Source of the DNA: Linanthus parryae
Taxonomy: Eukaryota > Streptophyta > Magnoliopsida > Ericales > Polemoniaceae
Assembly (NCBI GenBank): GCA_023055425.1
Contig: JALGPY010000002.1
Location: 156,499,345 to 156,563,344 of the forward strand
Direction: 5' to 3'
DNA: 64,000 bases
Part shown: positions 1 to 12,769 of the stretch, one piece after another
How positions within the stretch are numbered: position 1 is the stretch's first letter
Layout: every line of letters starts with the position of its first letter
Translations under genes and position numbers: made by a program
Notes under the pieces: generated by a model
What the model was told of the DNA's origin: nothing
The model's database searches: none
Seen by the model: only the letters and a program-made list of their open reading frames with translations

Positions 1-2640
1 TATTTACTTTTGGTCCTCGATTGTCTCATGAACCCTGAACCGAGATCCCGTGTTGTTACCCAAAGATTTTCGAATGAGATTTCCTTGAGGGTTACGTTCG
101 TAGTAACACACGATGGTCGATCACACTACGAATCATTTTCACCTTCCATAGGCGAATAATTGAGTTTCATTGTACCTACATCCAGAAACATCACAAACTC
201 CTTCCTCAGAGCGATTAGCGGCTCAGACAAAAATATTTATTTATACTCTATCAAGAACTATCTAAATAAAATCAAATACTTTAAAATGACTAAATTAAAA
301 CGCACACAACTCTAACATAAATGAATAGTGGGTATCCTTCCTATTAGCGCTTTGTAATTTAAGGTCGACAGCCCGACCAAGTTACCTTCGATATGATTGG
401 AGAGCGGTTTAACTCTCCACTTTTTCTTGTTCCACCATCTTCTCTCACGTTATCTCTTTTCAAGCAACTCATGTATCTCAAGGATGATGGAAACGAACAA
501 TAGAGAACATACTTCTTTACCCAACATGGTGAATGTTTGTGACATGAAGCATATCTCTTTCTTCTTCTCTTCTTCTTTTTTCAATTTCTCAAGAGCAACG
601 CCTTAACATATTGGGCATTTGGTGATTGCACTTCATGTGGAGATGTGGAAAAACAAATCCCATCAACATTGTTTCTTCCCCTTGTTCTCCTCTTGGGTCC
701 TTAGGTGGCAAATCATAAATTTTTTATGTCTGGCACTCGTCATCTTCTTCATCCCCAAAATCAGCCACATTGATGTTCATGTTTGTAGTTGGTGAATGTA
801 GATAAGTTTCCCCATTATTTTCATACAACAATCTCTCAATTTCATCGCATACCTGGTCTATGTGTGCTTTGGAGTACTCTTCAAATATTTAAGGTGGAAA
901 GTCTTGTTTTGAAGCACATATCTCATCGTATTCGATTCATAAATGTCTCGTATGTGTGTGCTCCCGTGCATGACATGCTATAGGATCTTTTGTCTCCTCT
1001 TCTTCCCAATTGAAATCCCATTCATTATCAACCATTTTATTCCATTCAGCTTCCGAGGTGTACAAAAGATCCATATAAATAAGGTGCAGTAGGCTTTCAA
1101 CCTCTGTGGGGTTTCCATGAGCTTCAGCGCTTTTATCAGTGAAATATTGAATCTTGTTGCTTGGCTCATTGCCAATATCTTCAGCCCCGAATCTCCTAGA
1201 TAGGTCGTTTAATGTTCTCCATGGCGCTGAACATCATTGTTTATTGATCTTACCAATCCTTCCTGTATTGCATCCAACTATATCAAAATGAGCTCGAGTT
1301 GTGCCATCGTCTGAGCTTCAATCACATTGTGAGGAAGTGTAACTTCTTGTGGAGGATATATAGTGACTGCGAATGTTTGTAGTTCTCGGATGTTTTCTGA
1401 GAGTAAAGAACATCTTTTTGTGACCCCACTATCTCGTTATTTCCATTGACGTGCTATTAGGAATGAGGCTCAAATATTTCTAAGAACTTCTTAGGCTCCC
1501 ATATGCATCCTACTTCTTTTTGAGATCCCCTGCATTTATAGAAGCCTCATACATACAAGTTAAAACTAGCCTACCTCATATGGAGTACATAAAGAGGGTT
1601 AGCCTCAACATCACGGGCACAATACTCTATTGAAAGAATTTCACCATCAATTAGGATGTTACCTTCATGCATTTTCACTCCACTCTCTGATATTAGTATC
1701 TCAACCACCTTTCTTGCCTCATATAAATAAAATCGTTTGATCTCCTTTGTCTCTAACTAAACAGTCTCGTCCATGCTCCCATCATAATAATTTTTTCTGC
1801 GAGCTAACTCAAACATTTGGCGTTCAAAGCCCCTCTACCTTCTTTTTCACTTCTTGATCAGTAGGCATCATGTCATTATCCATGATGACTTCTAACATGG
1901 ACACATGCTCAAATACCCCGTGAAAAGAGATGTGAATCAACAAAAGTAAAAATAAACTGAATAGTAAACCACCTTCGATTATCTATCGCAGCAAACTAAT
2001 GGAACGGAGTCCCTACCAAAAACTTGGACAGACTCGAGATAATCGAAGTGAAGGGGTAGTTTGTTTGGACAATGTAACTTACTCAAATCTAATTCACTAA
2101 AAATAATAAATGCAGCAAATTGTTGAGGATTTAGGATAAAGGGAGTTAGGGTTCCTCATTGGCTCCCTAGTGTTACTTTCTGAATTGATTTATCGTGATT
2201 AGTGAAACACTGATCTTATTTTGGTTCCAATCACAATGAACAAGTGAACAATACAACTTCCGGGTTATTTATAGGAGTTAGAATGTCCCACGTGAACATA
2301 GGAGTAAGGGGTTTTGCTTGGATTTAGTTCAATTTACTCACCAATCCCTATCGACTGGTAGCTTTTAGTCTACATATTGATTAGCTTTCTAGACTAAGAG
2401 GCATACTAAATCAAGAACACATATTATGAACATGAACTAAAACATGAATCCAAAATAGATCCTCAATTAAGCCTAGTCATGGCATGAATCATAGTATCTC
2501 AAGAAAACAATCATAGGTGTGCATAAACGCTAAGTACCCAACTCCGGCAATAGCAAAAGATATAGCTACTCATAGAAGTTCAGAAATTAAAAGCTCAAAT
2601 ATAATGTTCATAGTAGATAGATGGAGTAGAATAGATAAGC
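1..2640. other. Degenerate retrotransposon-like sequence, no intact gene
   Basis: No intact gene is visible. Read on the minus strand, about 1900-600 gives acidic, broken reading frames resembling worn polyprotein. At about 325-395 the minus strand has a CTGTCGACCTTAAA stretch followed by an AAAGCGCT motif, resembling the non-coding segment that follows integrase in Athila-like elements. The 2500-2570 stretch resembles retrotransposon leader sequence. The family assignment is inference from motif style only. Confidence 0.3.
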
Positions 2641-3600
2641 AAACTTGGAAATCGCAATGATGAAGTCTTCCTTCGTCGTCTCTGTCACAGATGGTAACTA
2701 CGTCTTTACGTATTTAATCTTCCTCCAAACTTCCTTCCTAAGCTCCAATGGTTTCTCTTGATTCGTCGTTCCCCACTTTCCAAAAGGAGTGAGGGCTCTT
2801 CTTTCTTCTCTAATATGTCCCCCCTTTTCTTTGATGGCTCTCCCTTGTTAATATAAGTGTTGGGGTAACCTAGGGCTTGTAAAATGGCCAAAATTAATGT
2901 TTTCCCCTCATAAAACCGTAGCATATTGGTCGCGGAGCTTAGGTCGTCGTGGGGGCGTTTTTCTACTTCGGTGTGCTGACTAATTCGCGGGGTCGTAACT
3001 ATGTCGTCTGGATGTCGATTGACCTCTACCACATATCGTTGGAGATCTCTCGAAGTATAATTTCCAATTATGCCGGTCTCACCTACAAATTCCAATTAGA
3101 AATCATGTGGTGATCAAAATAGTGAATGCTGTCCAAATTTTGCTCCTCAACTTTGCGTTAAAACTTCGTTCCTTGGCTCCTTTGGTTTCCTCTTTCTTTC
3201 CCAAGCTTCCTTGGACCTTTATTCATCTCTTTTTTTATTTATTTTTCTTCTCTTGATTTCCTCCCTTCGAGTGCAAGCTCCTCCAATCACGACTATTTTT
3301 CGTTCTTTGCTTGATTCCTTATCTTTGCGCGCTATGCTATCGTATTGATTCCGTGCCGCCATCCCATCTTCCTGAAATACACTCCACAAATCCTGTGAAA
3401 TAACAGTGTTGGAAAGAAATGCTCTAAAATAATGCAAATATAGGCAAAATAGCATTAAAATACAATTAGTTCATAATAAGCTAACAAAAGTGAATTTTTG
3501 ATTTCTCAAAAAAAAGAGAAGTTTTTCTATTTCTAACATGTTTCATCCATTTTCAGTTCTTCACAAAATCATAGAAAATAGGAGATAAAAACATTACACA
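2641..3600. other. Non-coding, LTR-like AT-rich stretch
   Basis: No supported gene. Short open frames on the minus strand (2706-3095 and 3219-3455) are low complexity, rich in Lys, Glu and Arg, and show no recognisable domain. The T- and C-rich stretch at 3150-3260 looks like retrotransposon leader or LTR sequence rather than coding DNA. Confidence 0.25.
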
Positions 3601-3614
3601 ATTGAGTGTTGTCA

Positions 3615-3764
3615 GTGGGACATAAGTTTTTGACCTTCAAAACCCGGTTAAAGTTTTTACATGGGAAATTGATTTCTAGATGGAGCGGTCCGTATACTAT
3701 TACTGAAGTTAACCCGTGGGATCAGTTAAGGTTTAATTTGCAGACGGTAACCGGTTCAAAGTAA
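3615..3764 (+). pseudogene. Ty3/gypsy (Athila-like) integrase C-terminal remnant
   Basis: A 49-codon open stretch ends at TAA. It contains LKFLHGKLISRWSGPYTITEV-like residues: a basic loop, then K-L-x-S-R-W-x-G-P-Y-x-I-x-x-V. This is the hallmark of the C-terminal end of plant gypsy integrase, which contacts DNA. The expected continuation is broken. At 3886-3915 the sequence cgcttgttggaaggcaaccc follows, a non-coding signature found just after integrase in Athila-type elements. No upstream integrase catalytic core is recognisable, so this is a worn 3' fragment on the plus strand. Confidence 0.65.
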
Positions 3765-3869
3765 TCGAACAGAGAGTCTAGCTGTATGTGGATGGGAATT
3801 TCATTGGGCTGATTGAGTGTCTCAAATCGATTCCTGATACGTAATACTCTGAGGTAACTGGGTCGGGTC

Positions 3870-5167
3870 GTCGTTTGGAAACTACACGGCGCTTGTTGGA
3901 AGGCAACCCAACGTAGGATTTGAGTAGCGCAAAATATTTATAGTTGTTTTATTATGTTTGTTTCAATATAGTTAGCGAGGTGAGAGATTGTAGTATTAAT
4001 TTTTACATTAAGTGTATACATGAATTAGGTGAAGGACCGACTCCAGATTCCCTATCTTGATGCGTGTAAAAGAAATGGCACGAAAATTGACAACGATAGA
4101 CTCAACACAAAATTTGAGACAATAAATATGAAAAATCACTCAAGGATGAGGATTGGTGACATTCGAATGATAAACACTGAGATTTTCGGTCATAATTCAT
4201 TCGCGCGCATTGGATTCTGAAGTCAAAGCTGGAGAAAAGCAAAATCCAGCATATCAACAACTCGTACGAGCAGCCTTGTGCCCGCACGAGCATGATACAA
4301 CTCGCGATAGGAGAAAGGTACCTGCACGACTTGAAACATGCTCGCACGGGAAAGTAGTGCGCAACATTTTAACAAATTCATTATTAGAGGGAAAAGGTCT
4401 TTGAACCCTCCTACTAAATAAAAAAGAGAAGAAAAGTCAGTTCCTCTCCTCTCTCAGGTACATAATCAAATTTTCATCTCTCAACACTCCAAAATCTCCC
4501 CAATTCTTCAAGATTTGGAACTTACTGGAAATTGAAGCAATTGAGTGGGTTTGGTTCGCAATGAGGGAACAATCATATTTAATTGATGGGTTTTTGGCTT
4601 ATTTTGGTTATGGGAGTGAAGAACAGCCAGAGGAAGAACAACAGCTTCAACGAAGAAAAACCTAAATTTGTTCTCTATGGTGGAGAATCAGCCGTCGGTG
4701 AAGATGAGAGCCTTGACGGGGACTACGAGAGGCCACGAGAGGTGCAAAGAAACTTCATTATTATTTCACCGTCTGTAGAACCAATTTTGCTGAACGCCAC
4801 CCGTAAGAATGGAACTCCATGTGCCGGAGCTCCATTTCTCAAGACCCCTTGTTAATTTGCAGTTTACACACTCTACGTTGTCTTTTGATTTGAAATTGCA
4901 TAATAGCTCATAGCATTTGCATGCTTGGGGCTGCTGATTAGTGGTTGAATATGTTATTTACTTGCTTGTTGATTGATTTAACACACTTTTAAAGAACATT
5001 GCACATAGTTTTTTAATACCTCTACATCTGATGCTACGATGTATTCGGGGTACGCGGGTCAAAGTTAGAAAGTCTTATCTAAGGGTTCAGGGTCTAACCC
5101 AAAAAATATAAAGATGAAAGAGGATGACACGAATACTTGCTCACCGTATAGATAACGACCGATGACT
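3870..5167 (+). mobile_element. Athila-like 3' non-coding or LTR-like sequence
   Basis: This lies between the integrase remnant and the target duplication of the large solo LTR. It carries a cluster of degenerate palindromes (ctcgtacgagc and cccgcacgagc variants at 4261-4345) of the same type as in the LTR at 32058-33536, which suggests a related LTR. Terminal TG and CA ends could not be placed. The open frame at 4583-4855 (90 codons) has no recognisable domain and is not called a gene. Confidence 0.35.
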
Positions 5168-6239
5168 TGGTTTGTCACATCCCCGTACCGCCGACCCCGA
5201 TTAGCGACTATAAATCTTCGCATTAACGGGAGGAGGGCACGACATACCGATGTGGCCTTGACTCGTAGAGAGGCTAAATAAGTTAATTTTAAATGTCGTG
5301 ATTAAAATTTTCTTCAAAAAATTTGCGGAAACGTAACTAAAATAAAATTTACTTGGGGTCGTCATGATAAAAAATTAGACTTGTAAAGAGAAGAAAATTG
5401 GAACTTAAAAATCAATATCATTTAGCCCTCTCGACTCATAACGTAAACAAATAATAACACGAGAATTGTTCTAGGTATCATACAAGGGCTCATTTAAAGT
5501 GTTATATACATAATAACACAACTCGTACATACTTAAACAATTTACGATTATGTATTCTACAATAGGTCCAAACCGACTAGCATGATAGCAATGTCTAAGC
5601 ACATGAGCATCATCAAGCATGTTATCACATATCAACTTAACGCCTTGCTATTTCTTTCTTCTTACGTGTCCTTAAAACCTGAAAAAATCTAACTTGAAAG
5701 GGTGATCTCCACTAGCTCAGTTAGTTACATCTACGCCCCTCCGTAGGTTTGGAAAACTAAAAAGGCTAACTTTTTCACGTAGCATCATGAACATAAACCA
5801 AAGTCATACATACATATACTTGTGAAACTTGAAAGATAATGGCATTCATAAAGCATAACTTGTATCATAAAGAGAGTGTAACGTAAAGCAAACTTGAGTT
5901 ATGTGAAATCATGTTGTTCCAAGTAGGAAACTTGCTTTGTCTCACGTAGAGACCTTATCATACTTGAACATGCTTTCCTAATTTCTTATCTTATTGGCTC
6001 ATGATAACCTTTGTGACTTAACATAACGTAGGGACATGTGCGACTGCTCGTTAGGCGACGCGTACCTACTTATATTGAAATGGAAAAAGGGTCATAGCCT
6101 GCCTATACCCGATAGGGGGTTTCACTCCGGTACCGTGGCTTTTCAGAAAATGTGTTTTATCTTATGGAACATTCATTTCCTTTGTTAGCATCCATGAGGG
6201 AATAAACATTTCACTTGAGTAAAGAGCATATATACATAA

Positions 6240-7530
6240 TGAAAGTGTGAATATGCAGATATATATATAAGCAGCTAATATACACTAGAAGGGGGGTTTA
6301 ATAGAGTATGCCAACTTTTTGCAAAACCTGCTAACAAGTAGAAGAATTAGTGCAGACAATGAATTTCAAGGCCTTGAACACAGGTTCAAGCCTTTGACGT
6401 GTAGCAAGAAATTTTTAGAACAAGATTCCTTTTTCAAGGCCTTGAAAACAAGTTCAAACCCTTGAAAATAAACAGTTTTTGTATGCTGCAAAAGCTTTGA
6501 AAGTAGATGAACTGAAAATACACACGACAAGTGATTTATAAAGTTCAGTCCACTTGGACCTACGTCTCCACCTCAGGGATTAGATCCCTGCATGATTTTC
6601 AACTCAATTCTTTTAAATCAAAAGCTAATCCCTAGAAATCAAGCACAGAGAGTTCCCTTACTCTATTACAGCTTGTGGTTTTCCCTAACCTGTCTAGTAC
6701 ATGCTCTAGCTAACTGATTAACTAAGAATTCTCTATTGTTCACTTTGAACAATCCATGAGAATGTAAGTATAAGTAATACATAAATGATCTACCAATATA
6801 GCTCTATATAGAAGATCACTTAAGAGTATAAAACTGCAGTGAAATGCAGTGAACTTCTGTGTATGGATCGGAAGAGATGAAGAACTTCTTTGATGCTTGT
6901 CAATCCAGAATGCTTTCTCTGTATTTTCCTGTTGAGAATTTTGTTGCTGTTGCTTCGAATGTGAGATCTTTAAATACTTCAAACAACTCTGCAAATCTCT
7001 CCAGATTTTCAGCAACAACCTTCCTATTTTGTAGGAACAGAGTTTGACTATGTTGAGATTTTCTCCAACGGTTGAATGATTGTAATCTTCTGAGATTTTG
7101 TTGTAATCCTTCATTTAACCATCAAGAGATGCTGTCAAACACGTCTGATTGATCACAGGACCAAAGTCTTCAAGTTTTTCCAAGTCTGCAACAATCCAGT
7201 TTAGGAAACAATCCTGCAAAACGAAGAAACAATATTTCCTGCATTATCATGGTCAAACAGTTGATATAGCACGATTCAAAATATGTTTAACAATTTGTCT
7301 TTCATCATCTAACAACAAGTAATCAAACATATGCAAGAGAGATAATAAATTAGATCAGAGAGTTAGCAGAAAAACTCCCCATGAGAATATGCTTTCAGGT
7401 TTAACAGTTTCAAGGCTTTGAATCCAGTTTACTATTTTCAAGCCTCTGAAGCTGATTAAAGGCTTTGAAAGCTGTTTCAAGGCCTTGAATTATCCAAGCT
7501 CTTTCAAGTCTTGAACAACCTGAGCTTTCA
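6240..7530 (-). repeat. 3' LTR of Sirevirus-1 (1291 bp)
   Basis: It starts TGAAAGTGTG and ends GAGCTTTCA in plus orientation, so the transcribed strand runs TGAAAGC to CTTTCA with 6-bp inverted ends. It matches the LTR at 17869-19176 along its whole length, including the CTAGAAGGGGGG block near one end and the block at 6540-6600. It carries an exact palindrome TTTCAAGGCCTTGAAA at 6432-6447 and near copies at about 6372 and 7473. The open frames inside it (for example 6740-7114) also occur at 18509-18733 as non-conserved LTR sequence and are not genes. Confidence 0.93.
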
Positions 7531-7541
7531 ATCTCCCCGTT
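7531..7541 (-). other. Polypurine-type plus-strand priming site of Sirevirus-1
   Basis: On the minus strand the bases ACGGGGAGAT directly abut the TGAAAGC start of the 3' LTR. Position and purine content are those of a copia polypurine tract. The tract is short and includes a pyrimidine, so it may be worn. Confidence 0.55.
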
Positions 7542-7868
7542 GATGAAAGACAAAACCAAATTCTGTTTGATCCTTAGTGTCTGCAAAATAAACTGATTAG
7601 TCTGCAATTTGAAAACACAGTTATTCCAAAAAGATCCAACTTATTTATATACCACCAAAAACACATAAATAGTTCAGCAGATAAAACCAAATAAACCTAA
7701 AAACCTAAAATGAAACCTATAAATTTCTCCCCCTACTTGAATTTCATCAAAAAGATAGAAGATGTTGGATCAATTGTCTGGATAATTTTGAAAACTTAAG
7801 GAAATAAAGCAGAGAGAATATGGAAGAAATAATAGGTAAGATTAAGGGGGTTGATCTTCATATTCCTC

Positions 7869-9513
7869 CTAATCTCCTTCCTCTTTCTCATTTTCTTCTT
7901 CATCAGTCTTGTCCTGCTCCTCCTGTTCTTCTGCAACCCCTTCTGCAACGGCTGTCTCTACAGTCTTGTCCTTTTCAACAGCCTTTGGAGATTTCTTCTT
8001 TTTCTTCAAAGTGATCAGCAGCTCATCTGAATTAGGACTATCAGCTTCATCTTCTGCCTGTTCTGCTGCCTGCTTTCCCTTATCTGAAACTGGAGTAGCT
8101 TCTTCCTGTTCTGAATGCTCACTAGGCAATTTCTTGTCTGATTCTCCTTTCTTTGTTCCTTCAGGATCCTCAAGAACATCAAGCAAGGTCATGCTTCTGA
8201 AGATACTTTCCACCATATACTTGACTTGTCCCATATCACTTTCTAGTCCAAAAATAGTAGATTTGACATCTTCCATGTCCAGTTCCTAACCATCAAGTCT
8301 TTGATTGTCTGTAGGCTGAGAGGTCTGACTTGAAGTGGGAGTCAAGTTCTTGGTTTAGAAAATTTTGTTTCACCTAGTTCTGCTTCAGTTCCAAACTTTT
8401 TCTTTTGTTTTCACAACTCCAATCTTCTCAAAGGCTTTCTCATTGAGTTCCCCAAACCCGGATGTGACAGATTCTTCTCCAATAAAAGGGATCTCAAAGT
8501 ACTCAAAGAACATGGTGAGGAGATTAGCATATGGCAGAGGGTGAATCCTCTTACTGGTTAGGCTGAAGAGCATGTGTTCAAGAACTAGTTTTGGTAGATC
8601 AATCACCAAACAGGTACATGATGTGCATAAACAGGTACATGATGTGCAGCATTCTCTCAGTCACCAACTATCTTGAGTGCTCTCTAGGAAAGACACATAT
8701 CACCAGTATAGTATGAAGAACTTTGGCTTCAACATTTAACACAGAGTGTGTTAACTGTTTGGCTGAGGTTGAGACATTTGGAAGAAAGAATTCTTCTTTG
8801 GCTAGCTTCAAATTTTCTGACTTTGTTGGATGGTTGCTAGTGTCATACCTATTTTGAGAACCTAACACATTGGCAAACTCAGAGTGATCTAGTTCAATTA
8901 TGATCCCTGCAACTTTAGATTTGATCACCAAATGTGCAGATCTCTTAACTTGGGTGAGGTTCAGATAGAAGAGTCTGGTGAGTCTAGGGTAGGCAATATC
9001 CCTAGGATTTAGCATACATCACAAAGAGATCTTATTTAACATAGAGATGCACTTGAGTTTCATGTGTTCCAACACATACTTATTAACCAAACTGCAAAAA
9101 CCAATAGACCTTGAAGCAAAACCATCTAACCACTTACCTTTAGAGATGTTTGAGACAAACCATGTATCATCTGGAGCTGTGTATGGTTGAGACTTGAGAA
9201 TAGATCTGCAATGCCTTCTCCAATTGACCCTTTGGTTGTGCTTCAGTCACCTTCCCTTTCCCTTTTTTTGCATGAGTTTGCCTTCTTTTTCACCTTCTTT
9301 GAACTGGTAGGCTCCTTTTCGGGTTGCTTTTCTGTAATGGCCTTCTGCTTTTCTGAAGAGGATGTTGTAGCCTTCTTGATTGCTTCTTTGGTGGAGGAGG
9401 ATCAGGAACTGCTTCTGCACTAGGAGTTCTGGATCTGGAGTCTCCACTGACTTCTCCTCTTCCACTGCTGCTTTTCTCTTCTTCTCTGAGACAGGTTTTG
9501 AACCACCAGCCAT
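7869..9513 (-). pseudogene. Extra ORF downstream of pol in Sirevirus-1
   Basis: Between the RNase H stop (10002) and the 3' LTR lies about 2.4 kb with a broken reading frame on the same strand as pol. Pieces in order: an MAGGSKPVSEKKRKAA start rich in Lys, Glu and Pro (9513-9247, with an overlapping frame continuing the charged region); a middle part with LTRLFYLNLTQV and KVAGIIIELDHSEFANVLG (9015-8668); a part with IDLPKLVLEHMLF and LPYANLLTMFFEYFEIPF (8609-8385); and an acidic coiled tail ending near 7869 (8276-7869). The middle motifs resemble a domain often annotated in plants as a putative plant transposon protein, carried as an extra ORF by several LTR retrotransposons including Sirevirus relatives. 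Its function is not established. There is no signal peptide or clear membrane segment, so I do not call it an envelope gene. At least two frame breaks are present. Confidence 0.6.
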
Positions 9514-10001
9514 CTTGATTCAGTATGAGGCTCTTCTTGTGCTTATTAGGGTTACGGAGAAGAGAAGAGAGAGACGGAATGATACGAAATGAAGGAGAAG
9601 TGAAGAGAATAAATACTAAAAGAGTTTGAGTTTCAAAAGGAAACTTGTATCTCTCTGATTCTAAAAAGATTTGCAAAGATCAGAGAAAATTTCAAACTTT
9701 TATGTTGTTGGAAAAAGAATATACTAATACTATGTTTGGCTAAAACAAATTTTTGAAAAGGGTAGGGACTATATCAGGCAAATATCTACAGCGATATCAC
9801 CTAGTATAGAATGATCCAAGTTATTGACTATTAGTGTAACAGATTCATTTTCAAGGCTTTGAAAAGGCTTTCAAGACCTTGAAATACTGTAACACTGCAA
9901 CAGATAAAATATCAAAGCTTTGAACTAATTTTCAAGGCTTTGAAACTCAGTTCAAACCTTTGTAAACACAAATAACTTACCTTTCTTACCTTAAGCTCCC
10001 C

Positions 10002-12440
10002 CTAAACCAATGCAGTCTTATTTAACATTTCCAAATCCAATCTTAGAGATGCGAACCTCTCATCTGCTAATGGTTTGGTGAAGATATCTGCAGTTTGCAT
10101 GTTAGTAGAAACAAATTCAATAACAATATCACCTTTCTTAGCATGATCTCTGATGAAATGGTGTCTGAAATAAATGTGATTGGTTCTTGATTGTTGTACT
10201 GGATTCTTTGTAATTGAAATTGCACTAGTGTTATCACACTTAATAGGTATGCTTCTGAAGTCAAATCCAAGGTCTCTTGGCTGTTGAGCAATCCATAAGA
10301 CTTGTGAGCAACATGCTCCTGCAGCTATATATTCACCTTCAGCTGTTGATAGAGCAACTGAATTTTGTTTCTTGGAATGCCAGCTAATCAAAGATGATCC
10401 AATGAATTGACAGGTTCCAGAAGTGATTTTCTATCAACTTTGTACGCTGCAAAGTCAGCATCTGAAAAACCACTTAAAGAGAAGTTAGAATGTCTTGGAT
10501 ACCAAAGCCCTAAGTCTTTGGTACCATTTGAGATATCTGAATATTCTCTTCAAAGCAGTTAAATGTGATTCTTTTTTATCATCTTGAAACCTAGCACACA
10601 TGCATACACTAAACATAATATCTGGTCTACTTGCTGTCAGATAGAGTAATGATTCAATCATGCCTCTATACTCTTTAACATTGACACTCTTACCAGATTC
10701 ATCCTTGTCGAAGGATAATGTAGAGCTCATTGGGGTCTTAGCTTCCTTCCATTGGACCATGCTGTATTTATTCAGCAAATCTCTTGTATACTTGCTTTGA
10801 TTCAGAAAGATACCCTTCTTCAATTGATGGATTTGAATTCCTACGAAGAATGTTAATTCTCCCATCATGCTCATTTCAAACTCCCTGATCATAAGACTTG
10901 AGAATTCTCTGGCAGTTGGAGAAAAGGTTTCTTCATAGTCTATACCTTCTTCTTGATTGTAACCTTGAGCAACTAACCTTGCTTTGTTTCTGATTACATT
11001 GCCACTTTCATACAACTTGTTTCTGAACACCCATCTAGTACCAATGACAGACTGGTTTGTTGGTGCAGGAACCAGGTTCCAAACCTTGTTTCCCTCAAAC
11101 TCATTGAGTTCACTTTGCATATCAATGATCCAGTCTGCTTCTTGTAAATCTTCCTTCACAGTTGTTGGTTCTACAAGAGAAATTAAAGCACTAAAAGCAC
11201 ATGGGTTCTTCAACTGTGATCTAGTCTGTGTACCAGTGGTTGGATCTGATATGATATTATCAGCTGGATGGGATGAGAGATATTTAAATCTCTTCCTTGG
11301 AGACCATGGTTCAGGTTCACCATAAGTCTTCTCTGGTCTTGAAGTAGTGGCATTGTCACTTGAATCCTTCTGATAATCTATTTCAAGGCTTTGAGTTGTA
11401 TTTTCAAGGCCTTGAGAACTATTTTCAAGGTCTTGAAAATGTCTTCTATTTTCCTCTGAGCCTTTCTTGAATCCAAGTGGATTCTCAGTCTCTTCCTCTG
11501 ATTCATGCTTGTTCAAGTTCAAATCTTCATCACTTCTTGCATAAAACTTACCAAGATTGTATCTTCCATTGTTATGGATAAAACAAGTGCATCCAAAGGG
11601 TCTGAAGTAAGAGATGTTTGGCTTCCTCCCTTTGAATAGTTCATAGGGGGTATTCTTTAGAATAGGTCTAATCAAGAACCTGTTCAAAATATAGTTTGTT
11701 GTAGTCACAGCTTCTGCCCAGTAATGCTTTGGTAACTTGTTATTAAGAAGCATTGTCCTTGACTTATCTTCCCGAGTCATGTTCTTTCTTCCAACAACAC
11801 CATTCTGTTGTGGAGATCTTGGAGGAGAAAAGTTGTGAGAAATACCATGCTTATCACAAAATAAATCAAACTCTAATTGATCAAACTCTCTACCATGATC
11901 ACTTCTGATTGAAGCTACAGGTAGGTTTTTCAATTTTTGAAGTTCTCTGCAAAGCTTTGAAAATTCAGAGAGGGCTTCAGATTTTTCTTTGAGAAACATA
12001 ACCCAAGTGTATCTAGAGAAATCCTCTACAACAACTAGCATATACCTTTTACCTTTTGGAGTAGGAGTCATCATAGGACCACAGGGATCCATGTGAAGTA
12101 ACTCGATAGGTCTAGTTGTACTTACAAACTTCTTTGGCTTAAAGGAACTTCTGGTATGCTTTCCTTGTGCACATCTTTGCATAACTCATCTTCTTTGAAC
12201 TTGCTGGATGGCAATCCTTTTACCAAGTCTTTAGAGATCAATTTGCTCAGAGTATGAAAACTGGTATGACCAAGTTTCCTATGCCAAAGCTTTGAATCTT
12301 CTTTCGAGGCCTTGAGGCACTTCAAACTTTCATCTGCAACTTTGTTAGTTTGAAAGTATAAACATTGTTTGATCTAGAGGCTGTGAGAATGCAATTTCCT
12401 GATTTCTCATTTTGCACCACACACTTCTCTTTATCAAAGA
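10002..12440 (-). pseudogene. Sirevirus-1 pol: protease end, integrase, RT and RNase H, inactivated
   Basis: The frame starts beside the Helitron with the end of the protease-integrase linker (KCVVQNEKSGNCILT) and the integrase zinc-binding start (WHRKLGHTSFHTL). A frameshift near 12150 leads into the catalytic core. The two Asp positions remain (LLHMD and IRSDHGREFD), but the catalytic Glu is Gly: QQNGVVGRKN at 11790-11792. A linker of QDLENSSQGLENTTQSLE repeats follows. The RT starts well (VWNLVPAP, RWVFRNKL, ARLVAQGYNQEEGIDYEETF), then jumps at about 10905 to EFEMSMMGELTFFVGIQ. That is an in-frame deletion of roughly 140 residues, including the YVDD catalytic box. RNase H (10002-10391) is in another frame and ends TADIFTKPL. 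Comparison with Sirevirus-2 shows a second in-frame deletion near 11545. Non-functional. Confidence 0.9.
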
Positions 12441-12769
12441 CTAGGGAATTGCCCGTGCCCAGGGGAACTATCTCAAACAAACCGAACAACATTTCACCCG
12501 TTCCAAAGAACTTAAAACAAAACATAAACAAAGGCTAACATGATGGCACAAAGGAACAACATGACCAACTCTGAACAATTGAAATACCAAAATGTGGATA
12601 AAAATATGCATCATTACATTGGATTTGTTACATCAAACTTCATTTCAACTGAACATCTATAAATTATTCTATCAAAGGCCAAAATAAACGATGTAGTCAG
12701 AGCAAAAAAAGAAAATCAATTTAGATAGACAATTTGTAATATGAAATATGAAAGTTAATAAGGATACCA

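Noticed and set aside
6740..7114. 124-codon open frame
   Set aside because: It lies wholly inside a Sirevirus LTR and is broken in the matching position of the other LTR (18509-18733).
7909..8289. 126-codon Ser-rich open frame on the plus strand
   Set aside because: Antisense shadow of the acidic Lys/Glu-rich minus-strand ORF. The Ser-rich content is the mirror of GAA/GAG codons.
7869..9513. Envelope gene of Sirevirus-1
   Set aside because: No signal peptide, membrane segment or glycoprotein features are visible. Only the position after pol would suggest it.
10984..11325. 113-codon open frame on the plus strand
   Set aside because: Antisense to the well-supported integrase-RT frame of Sirevirus-1.
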